A stretch of 64,000 bases of DNA from [Leptolyngbya] sp. PCC 7376 (GTDB lineage: Bacteria; Cyanobacteriota; Cyanobacteriia; Cyanobacteriales; MRBY01): positions 790,036 to 854,035 of the forward strand of contig NC_019683.1 of assembly GCF_000316605.1 (NCBI RefSeq), read 5' to 3'. The notes under the pieces were generated by a model, which did no database searches, was not told the DNA's origin, and saw only the letters and a list, made by a program, of their open reading frames with translations. This document shows positions 1-8,558 of this stretch, one piece after another. Positions within the stretch are counted from its first letter, which is position 1. The number at the start of each line of letters is the position of its first letter. A program made the position numbers and the translations under genes.

Positions 1-257
1 GGAATTTCCTTAACCGTTCTAACCAAGTCTTCGATCTGGCGATTTGTGACCTTGAGATGCCGGGCTACGATGGCTTTACGCTTTTACAAATGGTACGAGG
101 ACAACAGCAATGGAATGATTTGCCTTTCGTCATGCTCACCTCTCGTGACAATGATCTACACCGCCAAAAAGCGAAAAAACTCGGCGCTAATAATTATTTC
201 ACCAAGCCATTCCAACCGATCCAATTCCTTGAGGCAATCTCTGCCTACGTCAGCTAA
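1..257 (+). CDS. Response-regulator receiver domain, 3' end of a larger signalling protein (5' cut by window edge)
   Basis: The reading frame is already open at base 3 and ends at the TAA at 255-257. It encodes the second half of a CheY-like receiver: a DLEMPG segment whose aspartate (codon 48-50) is the expected phospho-acceptor, then a VMLTSR strand and the conserved lysine of TKPF (codon 204-206). The domain ends the protein. The LHRQKAKKLGANNYFTKPF style resembles receivers at the C-terminus of hybrid CheA-type kinases of cyanobacterial taxis/pili (Pix/Pil) systems. That parent is inference, since a stand-alone or other hybrid regulator cannot be excluded from this fragment. Confidence 0.8.
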   Translation, partial: NFLNRSNQVFDLAICDLEMPGYDGFTLLQMVRGQQQWNDLPFVMLTSRDNDLHRQKAKKLGANNYFTKPFQPIQFLEAISAYVS

Positions 258-297
258 CTCAATCGGAACGCAAAAGATACACGCGAAAAACCAAAAA

Positions 298-849
298 CTA
301 AACAGCGGAAATTTTGATTTTGGCGATCGCCTGTTCAACTTGTTGGCGGAGGGTGAGGTTACAAGGATCAGCGAGCATCGCCTTACGAAAATAGGTATGG
401 GCTTGGGATTGTTTGCCTTTACGGAGCAATAGCGATCCCCATGATAAATAAATGATGCCTTGCCATTGGCGCACTTCCACGTCATCGGGCAATCGTTGGG
501 CTAAACCTTCAGTTAAGGCGATCGCCCGGGCGAATTTCTCTTTACGCAAACAAGTCTGGAGTGATTGATAGGTTTGCCACTTCAGTCGATGTTCTAATGC
601 TGACAGTTCGTAGGGGGCACTCACCCGAAGCGGCTCCGCTTTCTCTTCATCAAATGCCGCACTCGGCAATGTCCGCATCAACTCTCGATACGCACGATTT
701 ATCTCAATAAATTTTTCTTGAGCCTGGCGATCGCCTGCATTCACATCCGGATGAAACCGTCGCGCCAAACGCCGATAAGACGACTTAATCGTTGCAAGTT
801 CAGCATCAACCCGTAACCCTAAAATTTCATAGCAATGGAGAAGATTCAT
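298..849 (-). CDS. J-domain (DnaJ-like) protein with C-terminal TPR-like region
   Basis: 183 residues. Residues 4-65 form a J domain: helix II is basic (YRRLARRF) and is followed by the HPD motif at residues 33-35, which stimulates Hsp70 ATPase. There is no Gly/Phe linker, zinc-finger or C-terminal substrate domain, so this is a type III (DnaJ-C) co-chaperone. Residues about 85-180 are helical with TPR-like spacing (ALTEGLAQRLPDD, then AHTYFRKAMLADP) and may bind clients. It converges on the receiver gene and is probably monocistronic. Cyanobacteria have several such J proteins; the specific client is unknown. Confidence 0.85.
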   Translation of the reverse strand: MNLLHCYEILGLRVDAELATIKSSYRRLARRFHPDVNAGDRQAQEKFIEINRAYRELMRTLPSAAFDEEKAEPLRVSAPYELSALEHRLKWQTYQSLQTCLRKEKFARAIALTEGLAQRLPDDVEVRQWQGIIYLSWGSLLLRKGKQSQAHTYFRKAMLADPCNLTLRQQVEQAIAKIKISAV

Positions 850-938
850 AAACTGTCGATAAGCGGCCTTGCCCTAAGAATACAGCAAAAAAAACGCTGC
901 CGCCCTAATCTCAAGGAGCAATCTATATCACATATTTT

Positions 939-1253
939 TTGTGCTCTAAATCACAAAAATATGATGATCTGCGTCGCGATCCCGACGACTTACAGACCTT
1001 AATATTAAGTTACGAATTAATATTGCAAGTGCTTATAATCGCCGAGATGGAATCTCCCCTTAAGCTTTTACCTGGATCAGTCGCAAGCATTTTAGCGGAA
1101 GTCGGTAGGTCAAAATGTCTCACGGAAGCGGATCGATATGGCCTAATGGCAGCAGTATTTGACGAAACACTTTCAGAAGACGAACGACGAGCAATTAATC
1201 GCATTCTCTACAGCGTAGTGCGTGGACGTATTCGGGTCGCTGAACCAGATTAA
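939..1253 (+). CDS. Small conserved hypothetical protein, paralogue of the 59-residue protein at 13.0 kb
   Basis: 104 residues reading from a TTG; no in-frame ATG precedes the conserved part. An AGGAG (914-918) lies rather far upstream, so the exact start is uncertain. The C-terminal 50 residues (LTEADRYGLMAAVF, then LSEDERRAINRILYSVVRGRI) share a spaced pattern, an ERRA core and RGxI end, with the small protein encoded at 13018-13197 on the other strand. The fold should be all-helical. No catalytic motif, signal peptide or membrane segment is visible. The function is unknown; a small regulatory or adaptor role is only a guess. Confidence 0.6.
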   Translation: MCSKSQKYDDLRRDPDDLQTLILSYELILQVLIIAEMESPLKLLPGSVASILAEVGRSKCLTEADRYGLMAAVFDETLSEDERRAINRILYSVVRGRIRVAEPD

Positions 1254-1399
1254 CTCATCGATTTTATGCACTCATTTAATGTCTATACACATCTATCGAC
1301 ATTAAATTAAGTCTTGGTCACACACAGATAGAAACCCTCTAAACAACTGAGCAAAAGCAGTTATATTCATTGCTGTAGATCATTGCTTCGATAAAACCA

Positions 1400-1648
1400 T
1401 TGATTAATATTTCGGTTAAGCTTTTCGCCATTTACCAAGAAACCTATCAGCAGGAACAGTTGACTTTGCAGCTCGACGATCAGGCAACGGTGGGGACTTT
1501 GGCAGATAAGATTTTTAATGCACACCCCGAATTAGAACAGTGGCGCAGTGTCACTCGGTATGGGGTCAATATGGAATTTGTTGATGAAAATACGACGCTT
1601 CAAGATGGCGATGAGGTGGTCTTGATTCCGCCTGTTAGTGGTGGTTAA
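1400..1648 (+). CDS. moaD: Molybdopterin synthase sulfur carrier subunit (MoaD/ThiS family)
   Basis: 82 residues with the ubiquitin-like beta-grasp pattern: an N-terminal strand ISVKLFAIYQE, a middle GVNMEFVDENTTLQDGDEVVLIPP segment, and the terminal Gly-Gly (VSGG) that is adenylated and thiocarboxylated. MoaD donates sulfur to convert precursor Z (cPMP) to molybdopterin together with MoaE. The IPPVSGG ending is typical of MoaD rather than ThiS. The only in-frame near-start codon is TTG at 1400 and no strong ribosome-binding site precedes it. No moaE or other cofactor gene lies in the window, so it is separated from its partners here. Confidence 0.85.
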   Translation: MINISVKLFAIYQETYQQEQLTLQLDDQATVGTLADKIFNAHPELEQWRSVTRYGVNMEFVDENTTLQDGDEVVLIPPVSGG

Positions 1649-1751
1649 TCAATATTCGGAATAACTATCCCGAAATTTTCAGATGCTCCTCAGCGAAATC
1701 CGGTGTATTTCTGCAAAGATGATCAGCAGTGGAGCGAGCAAAGGCTAGCAA

Positions 1752-3962
1752 ATGACGGATTTGGTTTTAGTTGGTGGTGGTCATAGTCATGCGATCGCCC
1801 TGCGGATGTGGGCAATGAATCCGTTGCCAGATGTGCACCTCACGCTGATTAGTAATGTCACCTACACGCCTTATTCGGGAATGCTACCTGGATATGTCGC
1901 GGGTTTTTACGATTACGAAGAAACCCATATCGATCTGCGTCGCCTCGCCTATTTTGCAAAGGCTGATTTTTTGCGAGATGAAGTTGTCGGACTAGATTTA
2001 GAGAAAAAACAGGTTATTTGTCGAGATAGACCACCAGTCAGATTTGACCATTTATCGTTGGATATTGGCAGTACGCCCAGCATGGGGAAGATCTCTGGTG
2101 CCAAAGAATATGCAATTCCAGCAAAACCGGTGCCAGAATTTCTGTCAGCTTGGCAAGTCATTCTCGATAACGCCTCCAAACATCCGACCCAAAAACAAGA
2201 AATCATCATTGTTGGTGGTGGTGCAGGTGGCACAGAGTTAGCATTCAATATTCACCATGCTTTAACCCAAAAGTTAGCATCGCCAGATTTACTATCTTTG
2301 CAGCTTGTCCATCGTGGCCCTGAATTGGTTAACGGCAATGGTAATCCTTGGGTCAGCCAACTCACTGAAAAGTTATTGCGAGAGCGCGGCGTCAATATTC
2401 ATCTCAATCAAAACGTTGCGCAGGTTTCAAAAAATGGGTTGCAATGCCAGTCTGGTTTAAAGCTGACAGGACAAGTCATTTGGGTCACTCAGGCTTCGGC
2501 TCCCGCATGGATTAAACAAAGTGGAATTCAAGCAGATACTCATGGTTTTGTGGTGATTGATGAAACCTTGCGATCGCCCTCCCATCCTTTTGTGTTTGCG
2601 ACGGGTGATATTGCCTCAATGCAGGATCATCCTCGACCAAAAGCAGGGGTGTTTGCGGTGCGGCAAGGAAAACCGCTTTTTCAGAATTGGCAACGTACTT
2701 TTACAGGCGATGACCTCATTCACTACAAACCCCAAAAACGTTATTTAGCGCTTATTGGCACTGGGGATAAACAGGCGATCGCCACACGCGGGAAATTGGG
2801 TTGGCGCGCAAAATGGTTATGGGATTGGAAGGACAAAATTGATCGGAAATTTATGGATCAGTTTACCGATTTGCCTGAAATGAAACCGATGATGACAATG
2901 GCTGAGCCCAAACCCAAAATGTATTGTGCAGGCTGTGGCGCGAAAGTCGGCAAAGATATTTTATCGGCAGCTTTGGCAGATCTCGAAATCTCTGAAACAG
3001 ATGGAGTGATTGTTGGACTCGATCAACCGGATGACGCGGCAGTGATTCAAGTGCCAAACGACAAACTTTTGGTGCAAACGGTCGATTATTTTCCGAGCTT
3101 AATTAATGACCCCTATCTCCTCGGTCAAATCGTGACGCAGCATTGCCTGAGTGATCTTTATACGATGGGTGCGATGCCCCATAGTGTGTTGGTTTTGGCG
3201 AGTATTCCCCACGGTAAGGCCAGAGTGCAACAAGGGCTTCTCTCACAAATGTTAGCTGGGGTAACAAAGGTTTTACGAGAGGAAAATATCGCGCTAATTG
3301 GTGGTCATACCAACGAATCAGACAAGTTAGGTTTGGGATTAACTTGCAACGGTTTTATTGAGCGCGATGATATTTGGCGCAAGGGTAAAGTCAAAGCTGG
3401 ACAAGCACTTATCCTGACAAAGCCACTGGGAACAGGCACTCTATTCGCTGCCGAAATGCAACAAGCTGCAAAAGGAAAATGGATCAATGGGGCGATCGCC
3501 TCAATGGTGCAATCAAATCGAAAGGCTGCTGAAATTCTACGCAACCATAGTGCAACAGCTTGCACAGATATCACAGGATTTGGGTTGGCGGGGCATCTCC
3601 TTGAAATGCTTCAAACATCGGGTCTTTCAGCAGAATTATATTTAGACCAATTACCGATTCTCGATGGGGCTTTAGAAAGTATTGCCCAAGATTTTACGAG
3701 CTCCCTCGCACCACAAAATCACACAGCAGAACAATTTATTCATAGCGAGATAAAATCACGGGCTAAGCCTAAATATGAACTCATATTTGACCCACAGACA
3801 TCGGGGGGATTACTAGCCAGTATCGATGAGGAACAAAGAGAAAACTGCATCAAAGCCCTCCGCCAAAATCATTATTTAGCCAGTGCTCAAATTGGAAAGA
3901 TTTTTACGGCAGAGTATCCATCAATTATTCGAATTTCAAATTTAGGAGAAATAAACTCATGA
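1752..3962 (+). CDS. selD: Fusion of NDH-2-like FAD/NAD(P) oxidoreductase and selenide, water dikinase (SelD)
   Basis: 736 residues in two modules. Residues 1-375 are a two-dinucleotide-binding flavoprotein: FAD motif GGGHSH near residue 9, NAD(P) motif GGGAGGTE near 154, and a closing ATGD FAD motif. Residues 388-736 are SelD, which makes selenophosphate from selenide and ATP. The motif CAGCGAK aligns its C395 with catalytic Cys17 and K398 with Lys20 of E. coli SelD, while the second cysteine (Cys19 in E. coli) is Ala397. The GLDQPDDAAVI metal-binding segment and a late DPQTSGGLL follow. The fused form is known in cyanobacteria and algae; what the flavoprotein half does (perhaps supplying or handling selenide) is inference. 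The stop overlaps the next start (ATGA). Confidence 0.9.
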   Translation: MTDLVLVGGGHSHAIALRMWAMNPLPDVHLTLISNVTYTPYSGMLPGYVAGFYDYEETHIDLRRLAYFAKADFLRDEVVGLDLEKKQVICRDRPPVRFDHLSLDIGSTPSMGKISGAKEYAIPAKPVPEFLSAWQVILDNASKHPTQKQEIIIVGGGAGGTELAFNIHHALTQKLASPDLLSLQLVHRGPELVNGNGNPWVSQLTEKLLRERGVNIHLNQNVAQVSKNGLQCQSGLKLTGQVIWVTQASAPAWIKQSGIQADTHGFVVIDETLRSPSHPFVFATGDIASMQDHPRPKAGVFAVRQGKPLFQNWQRTFTGDDLIHYKPQKRYLALIGTGDKQAIATRGKLGWRAKWLWDWKDKIDRKFMDQFTDLPEMKPMMTMAEPKPKMYCAGCGAKVGKDILSAALADLEISETDGVIVGLDQPDDAAVIQVPNDKLLVQTVDYFPSLINDPYLLGQIVTQHCLSDLYTMGAMPHSVLVLASIPHGKARVQQGLLSQMLAGVTKVLREENIALIGGHTNESDKLGLGLTCNGFIERDDIWRKGKVKAGQALILTKPLGTGTLFAAEMQQAAKGKWINGAIASMVQSNRKAAEILRNHSATACTDITGFGLAGHLLEMLQTSGLSAELYLDQLPILDGALESIAQDFTSSLAPQNHTAEQFIHSEIKSRAKPKYELIFDPQTSGGLLASIDEEQRENCIKALRQNHYLASAQIGKIFTAEYPSIIRISNLGEINS

Positions 3963-4426
3963 TTAGAGCCACAAAAGTAGGTGATGCGATCGCCATTACA
4001 GAGTTAGCGGCAGCAAACCATTTTGAACCTGACGAAATTGAATTAGTCCAAGGCACTTTAGAGAGTTATCTGAAGGGAGAAAGTGAGGAGCTATGGTTCT
4101 CGGCATTTAGCCCCAATGATGATTTAGTGGGAGTTCTCTATTGCACTCCCGAACCGATGACGCGAGGAACATGGAATATTTTGATGATTCTTGTTCACCC
4201 CGGGCAGCATCGACAGGGTTATGGCAAAGCATTGATGAGCCATGTTGAAACCACTTTATTAGAACGAAATACGCGTCTAATTATCGTTGAAACATCCAGT
4301 CTCGATGATTTTGCAAATGCCCGAGCCTTCTATCCCAAATGTGGCTACACAGAAACAGCAAGAATCCCGGATTTTTATGAAGCTGGCAGCGACAAAATTA
4401 TTTTCCGCAAAGATTTAGCAGCTTAA
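3959..4426 (+). CDS. GNAT-family N-acetyltransferase
   Basis: 155 residues. The acetyl-CoA-binding motif A is visible as ILVHPGQHRQGYGKALMSHVE (about residues 76-96, the Q/RxxGxG/A signature), followed by a strand RLIIVETSS and a motif B region FYPKCGYTETARIPDFYE typical of RimI-like enzymes. The ATG overlaps the selD stop in an ATGA, so the two genes are translationally coupled and probably functionally tied to the flavoprotein-SelD fusion. The acetyl acceptor cannot be inferred. No terminator is evident before the tRNA gene downstream. Confidence 0.85.
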   Translation: MIRATKVGDAIAITELAAANHFEPDEIELVQGTLESYLKGESEELWFSAFSPNDDLVGVLYCTPEPMTRGTWNILMILVHPGQHRQGYGKALMSHVETTLLERNTRLIIVETSSLDDFANARAFYPKCGYTETARIPDFYEAGSDKIIFRKDLAA

Positions 4427-4524
4427 AAGCACGACACTTTGCCACCTTAGATCAGTCACATTTCCCAAAAAATGGCAGAAATTGAAGGATTTGTCCCAAT
4501 CTACAAAAAATTCGGATTAAAGTC

Positions 4525-4553
4525 TTGACATTATATTTTTTATCGGTTAGATT
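4525..4553 (+). promoter_or_regulatory. Promoter of tRNA-Glu
   Basis: TTGACA (4525-4530), a 17-bp spacer, then TAGATT (4548-4553) is a near-consensus sigma-70 promoter 45 bp before the tRNA. The tRNA-Leu gene at 39.3 kb carries the same TAGATT -10 element. Confidence 0.75.
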
Positions 4554-4598
4554 GTTTAACTGTGAGTCGTAAGCGAAAAGCCTATGCTCAGTCCGCAA

Positions 4599-4671
4599 GC
4601 CCCCATCGTCTAGTGGCCTAGGACACCTCCCTTTCACGGAGGCGACAGGGATTCGAATTCCCTTGGGGGTA
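4599..4671 (+). tRNA. tRNA-Glu (anticodon TTC)
   Basis: 73 nt fold into a cloverleaf: acceptor GCCCCCA paired with TGGGGGT (G1-U72 wobble), anticodon stem CCTCC/GGAGG around loop CTTTCAC with anticodon TTC, and T-arm with TTCGAAT. CCA is not encoded. Charged tRNA-Glu also feeds tetrapyrrole synthesis through HemA, encoded at 61.7 kb. An intrinsic terminator follows within 6 bases. Confidence 0.97.
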
Positions 4672-4676
4672 CTTCT

Positions 4677-4710
4677 AAAAAGAGCTTCAGATTAGTCTGG
4701 AGCTCTTTTT
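4677..4710 (+). terminator. Intrinsic terminator after tRNA-Glu
   Basis: AAAAAGAGCTTCAGA and TCTGGAGCTCTTTTT form a 15-bp stem (one G-U) around a TTAG loop, ending in a T run. Being A/T symmetric it could act in both directions. It isolates the tRNA from mutY. Confidence 0.85.
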
Positions 4711-4730
4711 GTATTTTAAGGAAGATTACG

Positions 4731-5771
4731 ATGACCGCTGTGTTTACGGAAGCAACTAGACAGGCAATGCGGCGATCGCTCCTGAGCTGGTATGGGCAAG
4801 CAGGTCGGACATTACCTTGGCGCAATGAACCAAATATCTATCGGGTTTGGATTTCGGAGATTATGCTCCAGCAGACTCAGGTGAAAACCGTCATTTCTTA
4901 CTATGAGCGTTGGCTGAAAGCTTTTCCAACCGTGCAGAATTTAGCGCAAGCGGATCAACAAACAGTGCTCAAGCTTTGGGAAGGGTTGGGGTATTATGCG
5001 CGGGCCAGAAATTTACACTATGCAGCACAACAGGTCGTGACGGAATTTGGTGGTCAATTCCCGGAGGATTTGGAGGCAATTTTGCAGCTAAAGGGAGTTG
5101 GGCGCACAACGGCGGGAGGTATTCTCAGTTCTGCTCGAAATTTGCCGTTATCTATTCTCGATGGCAATGTGAAACGAGTGTTATCACGTTTAATGGCACT
5201 TGATCGACCACCCGCAAAAGCGTTAAAGGAACTTTGGCAACTCTCTGATCAGCTGCTCGACATCGAAAATCCGAGGGATTTCAATCAAGCTTTGATGGAT
5301 TTGGGGGCAACGCTCTGCAAACAAAAGAATCCGAGCTGTGATATTTGTCCATGGCAAAGTAACTGTCAAGCCTATCAACAGGGCACTCCAACAGATTTCC
5401 CACGTAAAGCGCCAAAGAAAAAAATCCCAACAAAAAAATTAGTCGCGGCGATCGCCTTCAATACACAAAACAAAGTATTTATTCAACAGCGTCCAGTAAC
5501 GGGATTACTCGGTGGCTTATGGGAATTTCCTAATATCGAAGGTGAACTCAAACCCTTGCTCGATGAGCTATTTCCGAATGCAGTTTATCAACAATCTTTA
5601 GAAACTGTTTTCCATGCCTATACCCACTTTAAGATTGAGCTAACACCAAAAATCCATACCGTAAAAAATTCAGAGGGCAATCATTGGGTAAAAATATCGG
5701 ACTTAGATCAATATCCTTTCTCAAAAGCACATCTCAAGATTATTGAACAATTACGCAAGATCAATGGGTAG
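4731..5771 (+). CDS. mutY: A/G-specific adenine DNA glycosylase
   Basis: 346 residues. It removes adenine mispaired with 8-oxoguanine. The HhH-GPD domain holds SEIMLQQTQV with the catalytic Glu (E43, equivalent to E. coli Glu37), the helix-hairpin-helix LKGVGRTTAGGI and the catalytic Asp in LSILDGNVKRV. The [4Fe-4S] loop is complete: C196-x6-C203-x2-C206-x5-C212. A lysine-rich linker leads to a C-terminal NUDIX-like domain (residues about 235-346, GLLGGLWEFPN) that recognises 8-oxoG. The ATG at 4731 directly precedes MTAVFTEATRQ. Length matches the family. Confidence 0.95.
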   Translation: MTAVFTEATRQAMRRSLLSWYGQAGRTLPWRNEPNIYRVWISEIMLQQTQVKTVISYYERWLKAFPTVQNLAQADQQTVLKLWEGLGYYARARNLHYAAQQVVTEFGGQFPEDLEAILQLKGVGRTTAGGILSSARNLPLSILDGNVKRVLSRLMALDRPPAKALKELWQLSDQLLDIENPRDFNQALMDLGATLCKQKNPSCDICPWQSNCQAYQQGTPTDFPRKAPKKKIPTKKLVAAIAFNTQNKVFIQQRPVTGLLGGLWEFPNIEGELKPLLDELFPNAVYQQSLETVFHAYTHFKIELTPKIHTVKNSEGNHWVKISDLDQYPFSKAHLKIIEQLRKING

Positions 5772-5869
5772 TCAAAAGCTATTTTCTTCTTGCAAATCAC
5801 TCTTCAGCTACAAAAGATTGAGTAATCTCTATCAATTTTTATTGCACTAACGGCTAACTCCCATCACTC

Positions 5870-6649
5870 ATGAATCCATCCATCACTATTCTTTTTTATC
5901 CAGAGATGCCGGAGCCAAGTTCTGTCGCCTATAAACTTTGCAGTCACCTTGGCTACCGTATTTCAAATAATCCGACTCAGCCTTTTGATGTGGCTTTTAA
6001 ATATTTTGATGCCACTTTTTTTAGTGCAGATTTGATGGAGATTCTCGATGATATCAAAACGGAAGTTATCAATATTAAAAGTCTGGATATTAGCAAACAA
6101 AAAATCAGTGAAGTGTTCGAGGCTGTCTTTGGCTACCCAATTCTCATCAATCCTCTTTCTGAGGCAGGATTAGCTTTCAAAAAATCTAATATTAATAGCT
6201 TGAGTGATGGTGAAGTTATTGAGTTGCCTATCACAGAAGAAAACTTTGATGAATATTCGATTTATCAGAAATTTATTGATACACAAACAGAGGGTCAATA
6301 TGTTGATATTCATATGCCAATCTATGATGGCTTAATGCCTTTGGCTATCATAGATTCTCGTCCTCAGAAACAACCTAGTCCAACGAATTATTCTTCAATC
6401 GAGATTCAAAATGTCTCATCTGTTTTTTCTGAGATAGAGGTCGAACAGTTAAAATTATTTGCTCAGAAATTAAGTTTAGATTATGGTGAATTCGACATTT
6501 TGCGAGATCGCCACGATGGAAAAATCTATGTCGTCGATGTGAATAATACGCCTTGCGAATTTCCTCAGGGATTAACGGCAGATCAACAAGAATTTCTTCT
6601 CGAAAAATTGAGTGATACTTTCGTGCCACTAATCGCCAAACGACTTTAA
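5870..6649 (+). CDS. ATP-grasp-like protein of unknown substrate
   Basis: 259 residues, soluble, with no signal peptide. The C-terminal third looks like the end of an ATP-grasp fold: a LSLDYGEFDILRDRHDGKIYVVDVNNTP stretch (residues about 200-227) matches the typical pattern where an acidic residue and an Asn of VNxxP chelate Mg-ATP. The N-terminal part (SSVAYKLCSHLGY, then FDVAFKYFDATFF) could be the preceding Rossmann-like lobe. ATP-grasp enzymes join a carboxylate to an amine or thiol, but no substrate can be proposed. It is flanked by mutY upstream and convergent radical SAM genes downstream. Confidence 0.6.
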   Translation: MNPSITILFYPEMPEPSSVAYKLCSHLGYRISNNPTQPFDVAFKYFDATFFSADLMEILDDIKTEVINIKSLDISKQKISEVFEAVFGYPILINPLSEAGLAFKKSNINSLSDGEVIELPITEENFDEYSIYQKFIDTQTEGQYVDIHMPIYDGLMPLAIIDSRPQKQPSPTNYSSIEIQNVSSVFSEIEVEQLKLFAQKLSLDYGEFDILRDRHDGKIYVVDVNNTPCEFPQGLTADQQEFLLEKLSDTFVPLIAKRL

Positions 6650-6723
6650 GGTGATCGCCCTTCAGACAAGAGACCCTCTTGAAATCAAGAGAGCCCCCTC
6701 AGAAAAAATATTATTTTCTCTCT

Positions 6724-8331
6724 CTAGCTGGCGATCGCCTTAGGCGTTTCCTGTTGCAATAGCTCACGGTTTTCCATTTGCTCTTGATAGTTAGCGAGCT
6801 GTTGTTCAATTTCTGCCTTTACGATTTCTCGATATTCAAGGAAATGCTCAATTTGGGCACAAACCGTGAGATAGCTAGGGATACCACGGCGGTTGTGGAT
6901 AAACATTTGCACGAGATAAGACCAGAAGCTATATCTTGTTTTTCTAACCACACCTTGTCGCCAACAAATAATCGCTAGGGCACGAAGCATGGCAAATTCA
7001 AAGGGCTTTTTCGCTTTTGTCTTACGCTTTTTGGGATACTTATGGCAAGGTGCTTCACCCAAAATCCGATAGTGCTGATAGGTACGATCCAAGTATTTTT
7101 GTGGATCATAGAGCGCATAGAATCCTCGGACAAATTCTTCCGCAATCTCCTCTACAGGACGAGTCGGAATAAAATTCATCAGTGTTGTTTGGTTAATATC
7201 GCCAGAGCCAGAATCTTCTAAAAGACGTTCTTCTTTTTTCAAGCGATGCCACAAACCAGTGTCGGGTAGCACCTGCAACATACTAAAAATGGCAGTTGGA
7301 ATAGTACTTTGCTGAACAAATTCCACTACGCGATCGCCCGCACCTTTCTTTTCCCCATCAAAACCAACAATAAAACCAGCCATTACCCGTAGGCCAGAGC
7401 TAATAATTTTGTTGACCGACTCACTCAATGGATCGCGAGTATTTTGGTACTTTTTAGTGACTTCGAGGCTGTCTTCATCTGGGGTTTCAATACCCAAAAA
7501 GACCGTACCAAAATTACAGGCCGTCATCATATCCATTAACTCTTGGTCATTGGCCAGGTCAACAGAGGCCTCTGTACCAAAGGAGAAAGGATAACCCTTC
7601 TCTTCGATCCATGGCTGAAGCTCTTTCAATAAAAGCTTCACGTTCCGCTTGTTGCCGATGAAATTATCATCCACCAAGAAAATAGTGCGTCGCCATCCGA
7701 GATCGTACAGGCATTCTAATTCGGCAATCAATTGCTGAGGAGTCTTTGTGCGTGGCTTGCGACCATAGAGAACAATAATGTCGCAGAACTCACATTGGTA
7801 AGGACAACCCCGCGAAAATTGCACTGACATCTCGGAGTATGCATCTAGCTCTAGAAGGTCATATCGAGGAATAGGTGTGGTTGAGACGTCCGGTTTTTCT
7901 GTGGCGCGATAGATGCCGGACTCTTCACCTTTCTCTATGGACTCAATGAACATAGGGATTGTAATTTCCCCTTCATCCAAGATGAGGTAATCAACTTCGC
8001 CTCTTAATTCCTTGGAAAAAGCAGTAGCGTAAGGCCCTCCAATTGCGACCTTCAAACCTCGTTTTCGTGCTTCTGCAATCTGATCTGCAATGTCATATTT
8101 TTGAACAATCATCCCCGACATAATAACAATGTCAGCCCATTCCCATTCGGCTTCTGTCACAGGTCGAATATTGCGATCTACCAGTTTAAATTCCCAATCT
8201 TGGGGCAAAATAGCCGCGACAGTAATCAGACCCAAAGGAGGAAGCAATGCCTTGCGTCCAATTAATTCGATCGCTTTTTCAAAAGACCAAAAGCTTTTTG
8301 GAAAAACGGGATAAATCAGTAAAGCGCGCAT
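6724..8331 (-). CDS. B12-binding-domain radical SAM protein (DUF4070 type), downstream copy
   Basis: 535 residues from the ATG at 8331, preceded on its strand by AAAGGGAG; an upstream in-frame start at 8364 would add 11 unlikely residues, and the paralogue starts at the same point. Residues 1-150 are a cobalamin-binding-like Rossmann domain (PPLGLITVAAILP, then VAIGGPYAT). The radical SAM core has C176-x3-C180-x2-C183 (RGCPYQCEFC) for the [4Fe-4S] cluster. The C-terminus is a helical DUF4070-type region. Hopanoid C2-methylase HpnP belongs to this wider family, but identity as HpnP is not shown here. It is a close paralogue of the gene at 8559-10163. Confidence 0.85.
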   Translation of the reverse strand: MRALLIYPVFPKSFWSFEKAIELIGRKALLPPLGLITVAAILPQDWEFKLVDRNIRPVTEAEWEWADIVIMSGMIVQKYDIADQIAEARKRGLKVAIGGPYATAFSKELRGEVDYLILDEGEITIPMFIESIEKGEESGIYRATEKPDVSTTPIPRYDLLELDAYSEMSVQFSRGCPYQCEFCDIIVLYGRKPRTKTPQQLIAELECLYDLGWRRTIFLVDDNFIGNKRNVKLLLKELQPWIEEKGYPFSFGTEASVDLANDQELMDMMTACNFGTVFLGIETPDEDSLEVTKKYQNTRDPLSESVNKIISSGLRVMAGFIVGFDGEKKGAGDRVVEFVQQSTIPTAIFSMLQVLPDTGLWHRLKKEERLLEDSGSGDINQTTLMNFIPTRPVEEIAEEFVRGFYALYDPQKYLDRTYQHYRILGEAPCHKYPKKRKTKAKKPFEFAMLRALAIICWRQGVVRKTRYSFWSYLVQMFIHNRRGIPSYLTVCAQIEHFLEYREIVKAEIEQQLANYQEQMENRELLQQETPKAIAS

Positions 8332-8558
8332 GTTATCTCCCTTTTGAGAACGGATCTTGTTCAAAAAAATTTTTATTTAATCAGTCTTAGCATAGTTCTT
8401 CTTCTCCAAGCTTGACATCGAAGGATGATTTATACGAGGCAGCGGGATGACGATTAAGGGGCGATCGCCTGCCATTGATTCAAGTTTTTTTGCATCTTAA
8501 TTCTTCCTGGAAGAACAGCTCATAAGACAACCTTTGCTATCGTCATAACGCGTTATAT

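Noticed and set aside
6675-6690. CTCTTGAAATCAAGAG palindrome after the ATP-grasp-like gene
   Set aside because: No T run on either strand, so it is not a convincing terminator; it may still be a minor RNA end.
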